Of a stretch of 64,000 bases of DNA, positions 37,565 through 45,835 are shown one piece after another; position 1 is the stretch's first letter; every line of letters starts with the position of its first letter. Position numbers and translations under genes: made by a program. The notes under the pieces are model-generated. The model had not been told where the DNA came from, ran no database searches, and worked only from the letters and a program-made list of their open reading frames with translations. Origin of the DNA: an uncultured Schlesneria sp. (lineage in GTDB: Bacteria > Planctomycetota > Planctomycetia > Planctomycetales > Planctomycetaceae). The stretch covers positions 1 through 64,000 of the forward strand of contig CAIMFH010000082.1 in the NCBI GenBank assembly GCA_903840265.1. The letters are read 5' to 3'.

Positions 37565-38335
37565 ATGCGGCGAAAATTTGTAGCGGGTAACTGGAAGATG
37601 AACACCACGTTTCAGTCAGCGCAAGCGCTGGCTCGAGAAGTGGCATCGGCCGTGGCTGCATCCAATCCGGCTGTCGATGTCGCGGTCTGTCCGCCGGCAC
37701 CGTTTTTGTGGTCCGTGAAGCAAATCCTGGCAGGCAGCCCAGTTCTGTTGGGTGGCCAGAACGCCTATTTCGAGAAATCGGGCGCTTTCACTGGTGAAAC
37801 GTCGCTCGACATGCTGCTGGATGTCGGCTGTGAGTGGGTGATCCTGGGTCACAGTGAACGCCGCCAGTTCTTTGGTGACACCGATGCGATCATCAACAAG
37901 AAAGTCGCCGCTGCAATTGCGCAGAAGCTTGGTATCATGTTCTGCGTGGGCGAAGTGTTGGAAGATCGCCAGGCCAATCGAACCGAAGCAGTTTTGACGA
38001 CGCAATTGGAAGGCGGATTGGCTGGGTTTACATCAGCACAACTGTCGAAGTTGGTGATTGCGTACGAACCAGTCTGGGCCATCGGGACCGGTGTCACGGC
38101 GTCGCCAGAACAAGCCGAATCGGCACATGCTTTTATTCGCGATTGGATGGCCTCGCGATTTGACGCTAAACTGGCGGCAGAGTTGCGAATCCAATACGGC
38201 GGCAGCGTGAAGCCGGAGAATGCCAAGGAAATCTTGTCGAAGCCGAACGTCGACGGGGCCTTGGTCGGTGGAGCAAGTCTGAAGAGTGATCAGTTCATGG
38301 GGATCGTCAACGCGGCGGCGGAATTGTCCCGCTGA
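37565..38335 (+). CDS. tpiA: Triosephosphate isomerase
   Basis: 256 residues, the usual length. The active-site Lys in VAGNWKMN, the His in ILGHSERR, the catalytic Glu in IAYEPVWAIGTG, and the phosphate-binding YGGSVKPENA and GALVGGASL are all intact. It interconverts glyceraldehyde-3-phosphate and dihydroxyacetone phosphate in glycolysis and gluconeogenesis. AAGGA lies 8 bases before the ATG. It starts a seven-gene plus-strand run ending with coaB; tpiA-secG adjacency is common in bacteria. Confidence 0.98.
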   Translation: MRRKFVAGNWKMNTTFQSAQALAREVASAVAASNPAVDVAVCPPAPFLWSVKQILAGSPVLLGGQNAYFEKSGAFTGETSLDMLLDVGCEWVILGHSERRQFFGDTDAIINKKVAAAIAQKLGIMFCVGEVLEDRQANRTEAVLTTQLEGGLAGFTSAQLSKLVIAYEPVWAIGTGVTASPEQAESAHAFIRDWMASRFDAKLAAELRIQYGGSVKPENAKEILSKPNVDGALVGGASLKSDQFMGIVNAAAELSR

Positions 38336-38422
38336 GACGTTGAACCCGCTAATATAGGTCGTGAAGGATGGAGCCACCTCGACTGGTGCTCTCCGCGACA
38401 AGGAAACAGGGAATCGTTTAGC

Positions 38423-39040
38423 ATGTATATGTTTCTCACCTACAGCATGATGTTTCTGCATATGTTCGTGGGGCTGATTCTGATTGGAATCATCCTGCTG
38501 CAGCGCGGTCGTGGCGGTGGTTTGGCCGGTGCCTTCGGTGGTATGGGCGGTCAAAGTGCCTTCGGTACCAAAGCTGGCGATGTCTTCACCAAGATCACTA
38601 TTTGGCTGGCCACGGCATGGATCGTTCTCGGCTGCGTCTGCGTACTGCTCGCGAGTAACTCTCGGTCGCAGTCTGCGAAGATTCGTGACTTTGCTCCGGA
38701 AGTCAAAGAAGCTGCCGAAGACAAAACTACTGGTGAAAAGGGAGATGGGGCCAAGAAGGGCGACGATTTGGCGCTTCCACCTGCGGTCAAGCCAGAGGGT
38801 GCTAAGACAGAGGCTGTCAAAGCGACGGAGGACGCTGCCGACAAGGGAGTGAAGCCTGACGCAGCAGTCGAACCGAAGCCAGAAGCGACTGAGAAGTCTG
38901 CCGAAGAGAAGAAGAACGCTGTCGAGGAGGGGGCGAAGAATGGTGCTCCACCGGAAGCCAAAGAAGCTGCAGCTGAAAAGCCAGCCGAACCTGCCAAGAA
39001 GCCAGACGGAGAAGCTGCGGCCGAAAATAAGCCTGAGTGA
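38423..39040 (+). CDS. secG: Preprotein translocase subunit SecG with a long charged C-terminal tail
   Basis: 205 residues. The first 85 form a normal SecG: two membrane helices (about 5-25 and 57-77) flank a Gly-rich cytoplasmic loop with the signature [23 protein letters not shown]. It assists SecYEG-mediated export. The remaining 120 residues are almost wholly Ala, Lys, Glu and Pro (for example [20 protein letters not shown]), whereas SecG is usually 70-115 residues. Low-complexity tails on SecG do occur in planctomycetes as far as I recall. The topology would put this one outside the second helix. Confidence 0.9.
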   Translation: MYMFLTYSMMFLHMFVGLILIGIILLQRGRGGGLAGAFGGMGGQSAFGTKAGDVFTKITIWLATAWIVLGCVCVLLASNSRSQSAKIRDFAPEVKEAAEDKTTGEKGDGAKKGDDLALPPAVKPEGAKTEAVKATEDAADKGVKPDAAVEPKPEATEKSAEEKKNAVEEGAKNGAPPEAKEAAAEKPAEPAKKPDGEAAAENKPE

Positions 39041-39113
39041 TCGTTTGTTGTTCGCGTAAGGCTGTCGCCTGGCGTGATCCGAGTTCGAAACGATTTCCAG
39101 TGCGAGGGATGCC

Positions 39114-39995
39114 GTGCTGCTGAGCATGACCGGATTTGGTGAAGCGCGTGAGCGGTTGGGCGACGTGCTCTGCCGAATCGAGTTACGTAGCGTCAACAAT
39201 CGACACTTCAAGCTTTCGCTGCGCTGCCCAGATGGGTTTCTGCAATTCGAGTCTGAAATCGATCATTTGCTGCGCGAGACGATTACTCGCGGTAGTGTTT
39301 CGCTGGCCATTCGGTTTGATCGCTCGTCAACATCTCACGCTCCTCGGTTGAATCCCGCAGCGATCGCTGATTATTGGCAGCAGATGCAGAAGATCTGCGC
39401 AGACCTGTCTCTCGCGCCGCCGGAGTTCAGCACAGTGCTGTCGCTACCTGGCATCCTCGACGATGGTGCGTTCGATACGGCCACGGCTCAGCAAATGTGG
39501 CCGGTGGTATCGCAGGCTGTTCGGGCGGCCGCGAAGCATATGGGCGACTTTCGTCGCCGCGAAGGGGCATCCATGGCGGATGAACTACGGATTCAGTGCG
39601 CCGCAATCGCCGCTCAGGTTGATCAGGTCACCACCCTCGCTCCGCAGGTTATCCTCGAGTATCGCGACAAGCTGCTGCAGCGGGTCAACGACTTGGTCAA
39701 AGATCTGGATACGCGATTAGGGCCGGCTGACGTCCTGCGTGAAGTGGCTTTGCATGCGGATCGCTGCGACATCAACGAAGAGATCACTCGGTTGCGCAGC
39801 CATTTGTCGCAGTTCCTGAAGCTGCTGGATGATGCGGTGTCGCAAGGCCGTAAACTGGATTTCATGTGTCAGGAACTGTTCCGCGAAGTGAATACGATTG
39901 GGTCCAAATCCAATCATGTTGGAATCGCCCACGCTGCCGTTGAGGCAAAAGTCTGCGTCGAACGGATGCGAGAAATTGTCCAGAACGTAGAATAA
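39114..39995 (+). CDS. yicC: YicC/YloC family endoribonuclease
   Basis: 293 residues starting at the GTG at 39114, with GAGGGA upstream; the protein opens LLSMTGFGEARE, the family hallmark. The N-terminal half carries LRSVNNRHFKLSLR, and the C-terminal half RLRSHLSQFLKLL and GRKLDFMCQELFREVNTIGSKS, which ends the conserved core. YicC and YloC members have been described as RNA endonucleases with a role in RNA turnover. It lies directly upstream of gmk, the standard arrangement across many phyla. Confidence 0.95.
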   Translation: MLLSMTGFGEARERLGDVLCRIELRSVNNRHFKLSLRCPDGFLQFESEIDHLLRETITRGSVSLAIRFDRSSTSHAPRLNPAAIADYWQQMQKICADLSLAPPEFSTVLSLPGILDDGAFDTATAQQMWPVVSQAVRAAAKHMGDFRRREGASMADELRIQCAAIAAQVDQVTTLAPQVILEYRDKLLQRVNDLVKDLDTRLGPADVLREVALHADRCDINEEITRLRSHLSQFLKLLDDAVSQGRKLDFMCQELFREVNTIGSKSNHVGIAHAAVEAKVCVERMREIVQNVE

Positions 39996-40049
39996 GAGCG
40001 ATAGCTGCTGACTTAGTGTGATGTCGCGGAAATTGGGAGCCTGACGATC

Positions 40050-40637
40050 GTGGTCGCGGATACGCAAGGACTGCCATTTCGAGTTGTGGTGTTGTCCGGG
40101 CCCAGCGGGAGCGGCAAGACGACGATCGTCGAACGCCTGATTCGCGAGTCACCCATCAAACTTGTGAAATGCATCTCCGCCACGACTCGCCCCAAACGCA
40201 TCGGTGAAATCGATGGCGATTCTTACTATTTCTTGCCGACAGAAACGTTTGCGGCTCGAAAAGCCGCGGGCGAATTTCTGGAAACTGCCGAAGTCTTCGG
40301 GGCTGGCTATTGGTACGGGACGTTGAAGTCCGAACTTCATCGCGCACAGGTCGCTGGCGGTTGGGCGTTCCTGGAAATCGACGTTCAGGGGGCCCTCCGA
40401 GTGATGGACGAGTATCCGGACGCTGTCACGATCTTTCTGGAACCTCCCTCGATCGCCGTCTGCGAACAACGATTGCGGCAGCGTGGAACGGATTCTGAAG
40501 AGACGATCCAGCGACGCCTGAGGAAGGTCGAGGACGAGTTGCAACTGGCACACCGGTATCGTCACCGGGTCGTCAACGACGATCTGCATGATGCTGTCCA
40601 GGAAATTCATGAGATTCTGAGGCAGCAATCGGAGTAA
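40050..40637 (+). CDS. gmk: Guanylate kinase
   Basis: 195 residues from a GTG start, with GGGAG upstream. The P-loop [19 protein letters not shown], the GMP-binding [20 protein letters not shown] and the [11 protein letters not shown] strand identify the enzyme. It phosphorylates GMP to GDP in the cytoplasm. The order yicC-gmk-rpoZ-coaBC is a widely conserved block and supports the call. Confidence 0.97.
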   Translation: MVADTQGLPFRVVVLSGPSGSGKTTIVERLIRESPIKLVKCISATTRPKRIGEIDGDSYYFLPTETFAARKAAGEFLETAEVFGAGYWYGTLKSELHRAQVAGGWAFLEIDVQGALRVMDEYPDAVTIFLEPPSIAVCEQRLRQRGTDSEETIQRRLRKVEDELQLAHRYRHRVVNDDLHDAVQEIHEILRQQSE

Positions 40638-40805
40638 CCGCAAATTGAGTTGAGACTTGCGGTCGAGGCGCAGATCCGGCAGACTAGGGGATTCGCGATC
40701 CCTGCCATTGGATTGAATCTAGCTGGGACATTCTTGCCGCTGAGTTTCGCAGGGTGTCCCGATTACAGTCAGCGAATTGTTACGACGTCATTCAATGAGG
40801 ACGAC

Positions 40806-41078
40806 ATGCTCGAAGAACTGAAAGAAGAAGAGATCGTCAAGAAGGTTGGGGGACGCTTCAAGCTCTCCACGTTGATCCAGAAGCGAATGGTCGCGCTGAA
40901 TCGCGGTGCCAAGCAACTGGTCGAAATCCAGACCAAGAATCCGATGGAAGTCGTGATTCAAGAAATCATTCAAGACAAGATTTTCCTCGACGCCAGCGGT
41001 GCGGTGGTGACTCGTCCCGACCCTAATGCACCTCGTGAACGTCATTTCGACAGCGGCCCATCGCTGGATGACCTGTAG
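40806..41078 (+). CDS. rpoZ: RNA polymerase omega subunit
   Basis: 90 residues from the ATG at 40806, which has GAGG 6 bases upstream. The reading frame is open about 150 bases further upstream, but that part has no family similarity. The omega core is visible as [23 protein letters not shown], where the KLST and R-hydrophobic-x-LNRGA pattern matches the conserved helix that clamps the beta-prime subunit. The C-terminal third is less conserved. It lies between gmk and coaC, its usual place. Confidence 0.88.
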   Translation: MLEELKEEEIVKKVGGRFKLSTLIQKRMVALNRGAKQLVEIQTKNPMEVVIQEIIQDKIFLDASGAVVTRPDPNAPRERHFDSGPSLDDL

Positions 41079-41098
41079 GATCGATTCGAGACCGACAC

Positions 41099-41689
41099 AT
41101 GCGTGGTCGCGAACTATTGCTGGGTGTGACTGGAGGCATTGCCGCCTATAAGACGGCAGACCTCTGCAGCAAGCTCGTTCAGGCGGGAGCTTCGGTCAGC
41201 GTTGTGATGACCGAAGCCGCCGAGCAATTCATCGGTGCGACCACCTTCGAAGCTCTGACGGGCCGGCCAGTCCACCGCGGGCTGTTTCAGCCCTCCGAAC
41301 ATTTTCGTGGTGAACACATCGGCTTGGCTCAGCGGGCCGACTTGATGATTGTGGCCCCTGCAACCGCAAACTATCTCGCGCAGCTCGCCAATGGTTTCGC
41401 CGGAGATCTCTTGTCGACGTTGGCCATGACGATCACCTGCCCCATCTTGCTCGCTCCCGCGATGAACTGTGAGATGTGGGCGAAGCCGTCTGTGCAGCGT
41501 AACGTCGATCAACTGCGAGCAGACGGTGTGCTTTTCGCCGAGCCCGGCAGCGGCTGGCTCAGTTGTGGGCAGGTTGGAGCGGGACGAATGGCCGAGCCCC
41601 TAGAAATCCTGGAAGCGATTGATCGCATCCTGGCAGGGACGTGGGCGGCTCCTTCGGCGGCTAAAACTCTTGACGGAACAGATCGCTAG
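41099..41689 (+). CDS. coaC: Phosphopantothenoylcysteine decarboxylase (CoaC)
   Basis: 196 residues of the flavin-dependent cysteine decarboxylase family. VTGGIAAYKTADL is the FMN-binding start, HIGLA carries the active-site His, APAMNCEMW is the PxMNxxMW motif, and SCGQVGAGRM bears the reactive Cys. It decarboxylates 4'-phosphopantothenoylcysteine in coenzyme A synthesis. In most bacteria this is the N-terminal half of a fused CoaBC; here a stop codon ends it and coaB begins 4 bases later as a separate gene. Confidence 0.95.
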   Translation: MRGRELLLGVTGGIAAYKTADLCSKLVQAGASVSVVMTEAAEQFIGATTFEALTGRPVHRGLFQPSEHFRGEHIGLAQRADLMIVAPATANYLAQLANGFAGDLLSTLAMTITCPILLAPAMNCEMWAKPSVQRNVDQLRADGVLFAEPGSGWLSCGQVGAGRMAEPLEILEAIDRILAGTWAAPSAAKTLDGTDR

Positions 41690-41693
41690 CGAC

Positions 41694-42332
41694 ATGCGCA
41701 TTCTCATCACTGCCGGTCCGACGCGTGAATATCTGGACGACGTGCGCTACTTGTCGAATGCCAGCAGCGGACGGATGGGTTTTGCACTCGCCGAGGCCAT
41801 TTTAGCTGCTGGGCATCAAGTGGTTCTGGCGTGCGGGCCTGTCTCATTGACGCCACCTGCTGGCTGCGAAGTCCACCCTGTGGAAACGACCGACGATCTG
41901 CTGTCGGCCTGCAATCGCCTATTCCCTGATTGTGATGGGGTCATCGCCACGGCGGCCGTATGCGACTATCGACCGAAATCTCGATTCCCTGGCAAGCTCG
42001 CGAAGACGGGAGTCTCTCTAGAATTGGAGCTAGTCGAAACGGCCGATGTTTTGGCCGACTTGGGACGCCACAAAGGTCCACGCTGGATCATTGGCTTTGC
42101 CTTGGAGTCAGACGAATACGCGCACGTGAATGCTTTACGAAAGCTGAAGCACAAAAACTGTGACGCGATTGTCCTCAACCGTCCAACGGCGATTGGTGCT
42201 GAGACGAATCAGATCGAAGTGATCGACGACGCGGGTAGCACCGTGGCATCGTTTGCAGGAACCAAGTTGGAAGTTGCAACGCAACTTTGGGCTTGGATCG
42301 AACAGTCGATCGTGTCGCGTGCCAGTTCATAA
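41694..42332 (+). CDS. coaB: Phosphopantothenate-cysteine ligase (CoaB)
   Basis: 212 residues from the ATG at 41694; the open frame begins earlier, overlapping coaC, but MRILITAGPTREYLDDV is the standard domain start. Conserved parts are VRYLSNASSGRMGFALAE (nucleotide loop), AAVCDYRP, and the RKLKHKNCDAIVLNRP segment with the Lys-x-Lys-Lys-type motif. It joins phosphopantothenate and cysteine, the step before CoaC. It is translated directly after coaC, so the two products probably work as a complex equivalent to fused CoaBC. It closes the tpiA-to-coaB run. Confidence 0.94.
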   Translation: MRILITAGPTREYLDDVRYLSNASSGRMGFALAEAILAAGHQVVLACGPVSLTPPAGCEVHPVETTDDLLSACNRLFPDCDGVIATAAVCDYRPKSRFPGKLAKTGVSLELELVETADVLADLGRHKGPRWIIGFALESDEYAHVNALRKLKHKNCDAIVLNRPTAIGAETNQIEVIDDAGSTVASFAGTKLEVATQLWAWIEQSIVSRASS

Positions 42333-42365
42333 ATCTGGTCGAACAGACGCCTCGCGTCGTCGTCC

Positions 42366-42902
42366 TTACGGCAATTTCTTTCGGTTCGAAGCCGCCGGTT
42401 TTTTAGTCGCTTTGCGAACAGCTTTTTCCACGGACCTTTTTGTCGTCTCCTTTGTGGCGATTGCTTTCTCGTGGAAATCAATATGTTTCGCCACCGGCTG
42501 TCGGTGGATGGCTTCACCGATCACATCGAGCGCCAGGTCTTCTGGCCGCTTGAATCGGATACAACTCTTTCCCATGTCGAGTTTCTTGCCGGTCTTCTTC
42601 CAAGTGGCTTGAAACCACTTTGCCAAATCGCTGTCTCCATAAACCGACATCATGTACAGCGAAAGATAGTTCTTTTGAGATGCCAGGCAAACGAATGGCA
42701 GCGGCTGCTTGGGGTCGCAATGGTATCCAGACGGATAGAGGCTGTGAGGAACGTAGTAGCCGATCATCCCATACTGCATTCCCTCTTCGTAGCCTGGATC
42801 GAGGTTGGACAGAATCACCTGCCTGACGGCTTGGATGGATGCACGGCGGTCTGCTGGTAGTTCGGCTAGATACAAATCAACTGTCGTCGCTTTGCTCTGC
42901 AC
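42366..42902 (-). CDS. DUF1801 (YdhG-like) family protein
   Basis: 178 residues from a GTG start with AGAGGA upstream. The family is recognised by YLAELPADRRASIQAVRQVI at the start, the EGMQYGMIGYYVP segment and the KSCIRFKRPEDL stretch near the end of the domain. The family fold is iron-chaperone/frataxin-like and no firm function is known. A Lys/Ala-rich tail of about 35 residues (KKPAASNRKKLP at the end) suggests nucleic acid contact. It begins 10 bases after the phosphatase stop, so the two genes form a likely operon. Confidence 0.85.
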   Translation of the reverse strand: MQSKATTVDLYLAELPADRRASIQAVRQVILSNLDPGYEEGMQYGMIGYYVPHSLYPSGYHCDPKQPLPFVCLASQKNYLSLYMMSVYGDSDLAKWFQATWKKTGKKLDMGKSCIRFKRPEDLALDVIGEAIHRQPVAKHIDFHEKAIATKETTKRSVEKAVRKATKKPAASNRKKLP

Positions 42903-42912
42903 AGTCGGTCCT

Positions 42913-43764
42913 CTAAGCGGGCTTCAGGCGAAGCAGTTTGGCGTAGGCATTCAACTTCTCGCCAACTGACGGGAATCGCCAACCGCTCTTGTTGTAGCGC
43001 AGTACTAACAGTGTGACATCGTCATCAGCAGGTCGGCTTTCCGAATACTGATCGAGGCCGGCAAGGATCTGTTGGCTAAAGTCCCGAACATTCGTGATCG
43101 GAATCGACTGTACAAGGTTCAGCAATCCCGCCTCGCCAAGCAGCTTGTCGTCACCATTTCGCGCTTCAGTCAATGCGTCTGTATACAGCAGAAACAAGTC
43201 CCCCTCTTCTATCTTGAGGCTGAACTGCTGATAGTTGGTCGATGAGTCGAAGCCAAGTGGCAGATTGGCCACTCGACCGTTTTCAATCAGATCTTGGTTG
43301 ACGTACGACCATTTGCCGATTCGATGCTGATACCACAATGGACGGGGGTGCCCAGCGTTGCACAGGACAAGACGGCTATCGTTGGCGAGGTACGTGGCGA
43401 CGATGGCCGTCGCGAAACGAGCGGATTGAGTGAGGGCCGTGAACTCGCGATTGATCTCGCGGACCAGACGTGTCTGGCTGGAACTGTTCATGAACCGGCG
43501 AACGAGTGCTCGAAGCTGCTGAGATGTTTCGGCAACTGCCTCGCCATGCCCCGAGACATCCGCCAGCAGCATTCGCGTGATATAGCCGCTGGCGCAGAGT
43601 GAAACGTAGTGAACGTCGCCTCCCCTGCTCTCTCCTCGATAGGGGCGGCTGTAGACGGACAATTCCAGGCCCGGCGTCACGACATCGCTCGTGACCGACT
43701 GGTTGCCGCTCCAGATGTCCATGCACTGAAGGTTGTAGGATGGAATCGTCGTTGAGTCTGACAT
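42913..43764 (-). CDS. SpoIIE/RsbU-type PP2C serine phosphatase
   Basis: 283 residues, essentially one PPM/SpoIIE catalytic domain with a short N-terminal lead. The metal-binding residues are visible in GGDVHYVSL, LLADVSGHGEAVAETS and, near the end, DDDVTLLVLRY; VLCNAGHPRPLWYQH is the typical central strand. Such phosphatases dephosphorylate anti-anti-sigma proteins in partner-switching control. No sensor domain, anti-sigma kinase or STAS protein is adjacent, so its partner is unknown. It precedes the DUF1801 gene. Confidence 0.92.
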   Translation of the reverse strand: MSDSTTIPSYNLQCMDIWSGNQSVTSDVVTPGLELSVYSRPYRGESRGGDVHYVSLCASGYITRMLLADVSGHGEAVAETSQQLRALVRRFMNSSSQTRLVREINREFTALTQSARFATAIVATYLANDSRLVLCNAGHPRPLWYQHRIGKWSYVNQDLIENGRVANLPLGFDSSTNYQQFSLKIEEGDLFLLYTDALTEARNGDDKLLGEAGLLNLVQSIPITNVRDFSQQILAGLDQYSESRPADDDVTLLVLRYNKSGWRFPSVGEKLNAYAKLLRLKPA

Positions 43765-43848
43765 GGCCTGCGATTATTCCTCCATCATCAACGCTGCGAT
43801 TCGCATGTACCTGAACTCTGCGAGTTTAACGCATTCCGCTCTATGCGT

Positions 43849-43880
43849 AAAAAAACACGGCAGGGAAATCCCTGCCGTGT
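43849..43880 (-). terminator. Rho-independent terminator for the DUF6800-like gene
   Basis: On the minus strand ACACGGCAGGGA pairs with TCCCTGCCGTGT (12-bp stem, 43855-43866 with 43869-43880) and is followed by seven T (43855-43849). It lies 32 bases after the stop of the gene at 43912. Confidence 0.9.
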
Positions 43881-43911
43881 GAATCTTCGTAGACGAACAG
43901 ACGGCTTGCGA

Positions 43912-44136
43912 CTATTTCTTGGCCTTCTTGTCGGCGGCAGTGGCCTTGGCCTGTGCGGCCGCTTCGACAGCGCGAGTTTCCAAGTTAATCATCGGGCTGA
44001 ACCGACGAACCTTGGCAGCGATCAGTTGCTTGTCGCCTTGATTGGTTGCTTTACGGAACCGGGCTTCCAGCTTCTTCAACTGGACTTTGTGCTTACGGCG
44101 ACGTTCTTTTTCCCGATCTCGTTCAGTGCGCGGCAT
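43912..44136 (-). CDS. Small basic DUF6800-like protein
   Basis: 74 residues from the ATG at 44136, with GGAGAA upstream; the frame is open 16 codons earlier, but MPRTERDREKERRRKHK is the recognisable family start. The first half is highly charged and helical (KVQLKKLEARFRKATNQGDK), the middle reads AAKVRRFSPMINLE, and the C-terminus is an Ala/Lys tail. DUF6800 proteins are small planctomycete proteins of unknown function. The strong basic character suggests RNA or ribosome binding. It lies just downstream of a 39-residue zinc-ribbon gene and has its own strong terminator, consistent with high expression. Confidence 0.75.
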   Translation of the reverse strand: MPRTERDREKERRRKHKVQLKKLEARFRKATNQGDKQLIAAKVRRFSPMINLETRAVEAAAQAKATAADKKAKK

Positions 44137-44235
44137 GGTAGACAGTATTCTCCGAAACAACTCAACGGCAACCGCCGTCAGCAAATACTAAAAGGCGGGA
44201 ATTCTTCGCAAGCTAACTACATGCGAGACAACCAA

Positions 44236-44355
44236 TTACCGCAACTTCTTATGACAAGTTTTACAGCGAACCCGCATGCGAACAATCTTGTTGCATTTCG
44301 GGCAACGCTTAGTCTTGCGTTCAATCTTCAACTTAGTCCGTGGACGAATCGGCAT
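44236..44355 (-). CDS. 39-residue basic zinc-ribbon protein
   Basis: ATG at 44355, TAA at 44236. The protein starts MPIRPRTKLKIERKTKRC and continues with PKCNKI, then VRCKTCHKKLR. Two CxxC pairs (CPKC and CKTC) spaced by 11 residues form a compact zinc ribbon, and about 40% of residues are Lys or Arg. It resembles in style, but not in sequence, small ribosomal zinc proteins such as bL36. AGGG lies about 8 bases upstream. It sits 99 bases upstream of the DUF6800-like gene on the same strand and shares its terminator. I infer a ribosome- or RNA-associated role. Confidence 0.7.
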   Translation of the reverse strand: MPIRPRTKLKIERKTKRCPKCNKIVRMRVRCKTCHKKLR

Positions 44356-44643
44356 CGTTCAACCCTTAGTCTCCGTCCAAGCCGAACAGGCTCAGTCGGG
44401 ACAATCTCCAAAACCATAAACGAGCGGGAAAGTTTAGCTGGGGCGGTGCGGACACGCAAGCCAACACCGGTGTCGTAAATTCAGCATTCGCAACGACAAT
44501 TTCTCGTGGGATCTCGGCATCTAACCGATTCATGTATAACAAGTTACAGCTTGTGATGCTGTCTCGATTCAACACCAGTCAGCTTTCGCATACGAGAAAT
44601 ATCCGTCGCTCGGACATTTTCAGCGGCCGCCGGGTGGCGCCGT

Positions 44644-45594
44644 TCAGTTGCATTCGGCCAGCAGCGGGCCAGCCAGTTCCTGCAGGAAGAACAGCTTTCC
44701 GGGCTGGCCTGGCATGAAGGTCGACGGGATCCAAGGCGTCGGTTCGTGACGCAAGGTCATCCACAGCGAGAGCCCCTGCCACTGCATGCCCCGCCCGAAT
44801 ATTCCGTCAGCCCCGCCGATGATCTTATCACACCCCAAAAATAACCCAGGACCGATGGTGTTGGCGAACGCTGGAACATGCGTCGTGCGGCTCTTGAAAC
44901 TCGTCAACGCATTTTGCTCAATCGTGAGCGGATGCAAACGGGCTCCCAACCGATGAGTTTGGCGTTTCCATTCTTCCGTCGAGTTGAACTCGCCTGCAAA
45001 ATGCGGTTCCCAGAAAGCGATGTGGCAAACGCGACCAATTCCGAAGATCGTCGTCAGCTTGGCCCCCTTGCTCCTTAGCTCTCCGATCTTTTCGCCATAC
45101 GTCGGCAATAGTTTCTTGGTGGCGAAGTTGCGTTGCTTCTTGGGGACGGTGAGCTTGCCGAGCGGTCCATAGAATGCCTGCTCCATCGCGTACTGGAATG
45201 ACGCTGTATTCGAAGACGGCAATGTATTGCCATCTTTGTCCGACCATTCGTCCATATTGAACCCATGGACGTGATCGCACGAGACATTCCATTCGGTCAG
45301 GAAATAGACCGCCCAGCGGTACATGCCCATCGGGCCGACCGGCAAGATCATCGCCGCTTGCTCACCCGCGTCTTTCGCACGTTTAATCGTCAGAGCGATC
45401 TCGTGCCCGAGCATCATGTCAAAGTCGGTCACAGTGCTGCAGGCAATAGGTTGAAAGTTCTTATGCCAGCTTTTCTGCCTCGCTGTAATTGTCGAAGGAT
45501 CGGGATCGATACAGGCGTCAATTTTCGCCAAGTCCCAACCGGCCGGAAAAAAGTTCTCCATTAGGGAGCCTGACAAAGTGCTGATCAAATCCAT
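44644..45594 (-). CDS. Divergent glucosamine-6-phosphate deaminase (NagB-like)
   Basis: 316 residues, with GAGGCG before the ATG. The NagB/RpiA-like fold is suggested by [11 protein letters not shown], which matches the NMDEY motif with catalytic Asp72 of E. coli NagB, and by CHIAFWEPH, which matches GHIAFNEP with His143 and Glu148. The residue two before that His, Asp141 in E. coli, is Val here ([10 protein letters not shown]). The phosphate loop normally rich in Gly-Ser-Thr reads [10 protein letters not shown]. Length is about 50 residues above the family norm. It may act on a different amino sugar phosphate or have lost activity. Confidence 0.75.
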   Translation of the reverse strand: MDLISTLSGSLMENFFPAGWDLAKIDACIDPDPSTITARQKSWHKNFQPIACSTVTDFDMMLGHEIALTIKRAKDAGEQAAMILPVGPMGMYRWAVYFLTEWNVSCDHVHGFNMDEWSDKDGNTLPSSNTASFQYAMEQAFYGPLGKLTVPKKQRNFATKKLLPTYGEKIGELRSKGAKLTTIFGIGRVCHIAFWEPHFAGEFNSTEEWKRQTHRLGARLHPLTIEQNALTSFKSRTTHVPAFANTIGPGLFLGCDKIIGGADGIFGRGMQWQGLSLWMTLRHEPTPWIPSTFMPGQPGKLFFLQELAGPLLAECN

Positions 45595-45835
45595 GGGAAT
45601 CGCCTCGTGATCAATCTGTGGTAAGGAGCGCGTGATGTTCTTACCAGATTCGAAAGCAGAGCGGGAGTGATTGGCCAGCAGCCAACTTCGCCGACGACGG
45701 CGATTTTCCGAACGGCGCTGGCACTCATTGCGCCATGATCGTTGTCACTCCGAGGCCAACGGTTGCATCTTGGCCGCTAATCTTGGACATTGCCAAGTTG
45801 GCAATCCTCATTTCATTCAGAAAGCGACTTCTGGT

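Noticed and set aside
44366-44575. A 69-codon minus-strand frame upstream of the zinc-ribbon gene
   Set aside because: Low-complexity mix of residues, no ribosome binding site, and it occupies the likely promoter region of the small-gene pair.
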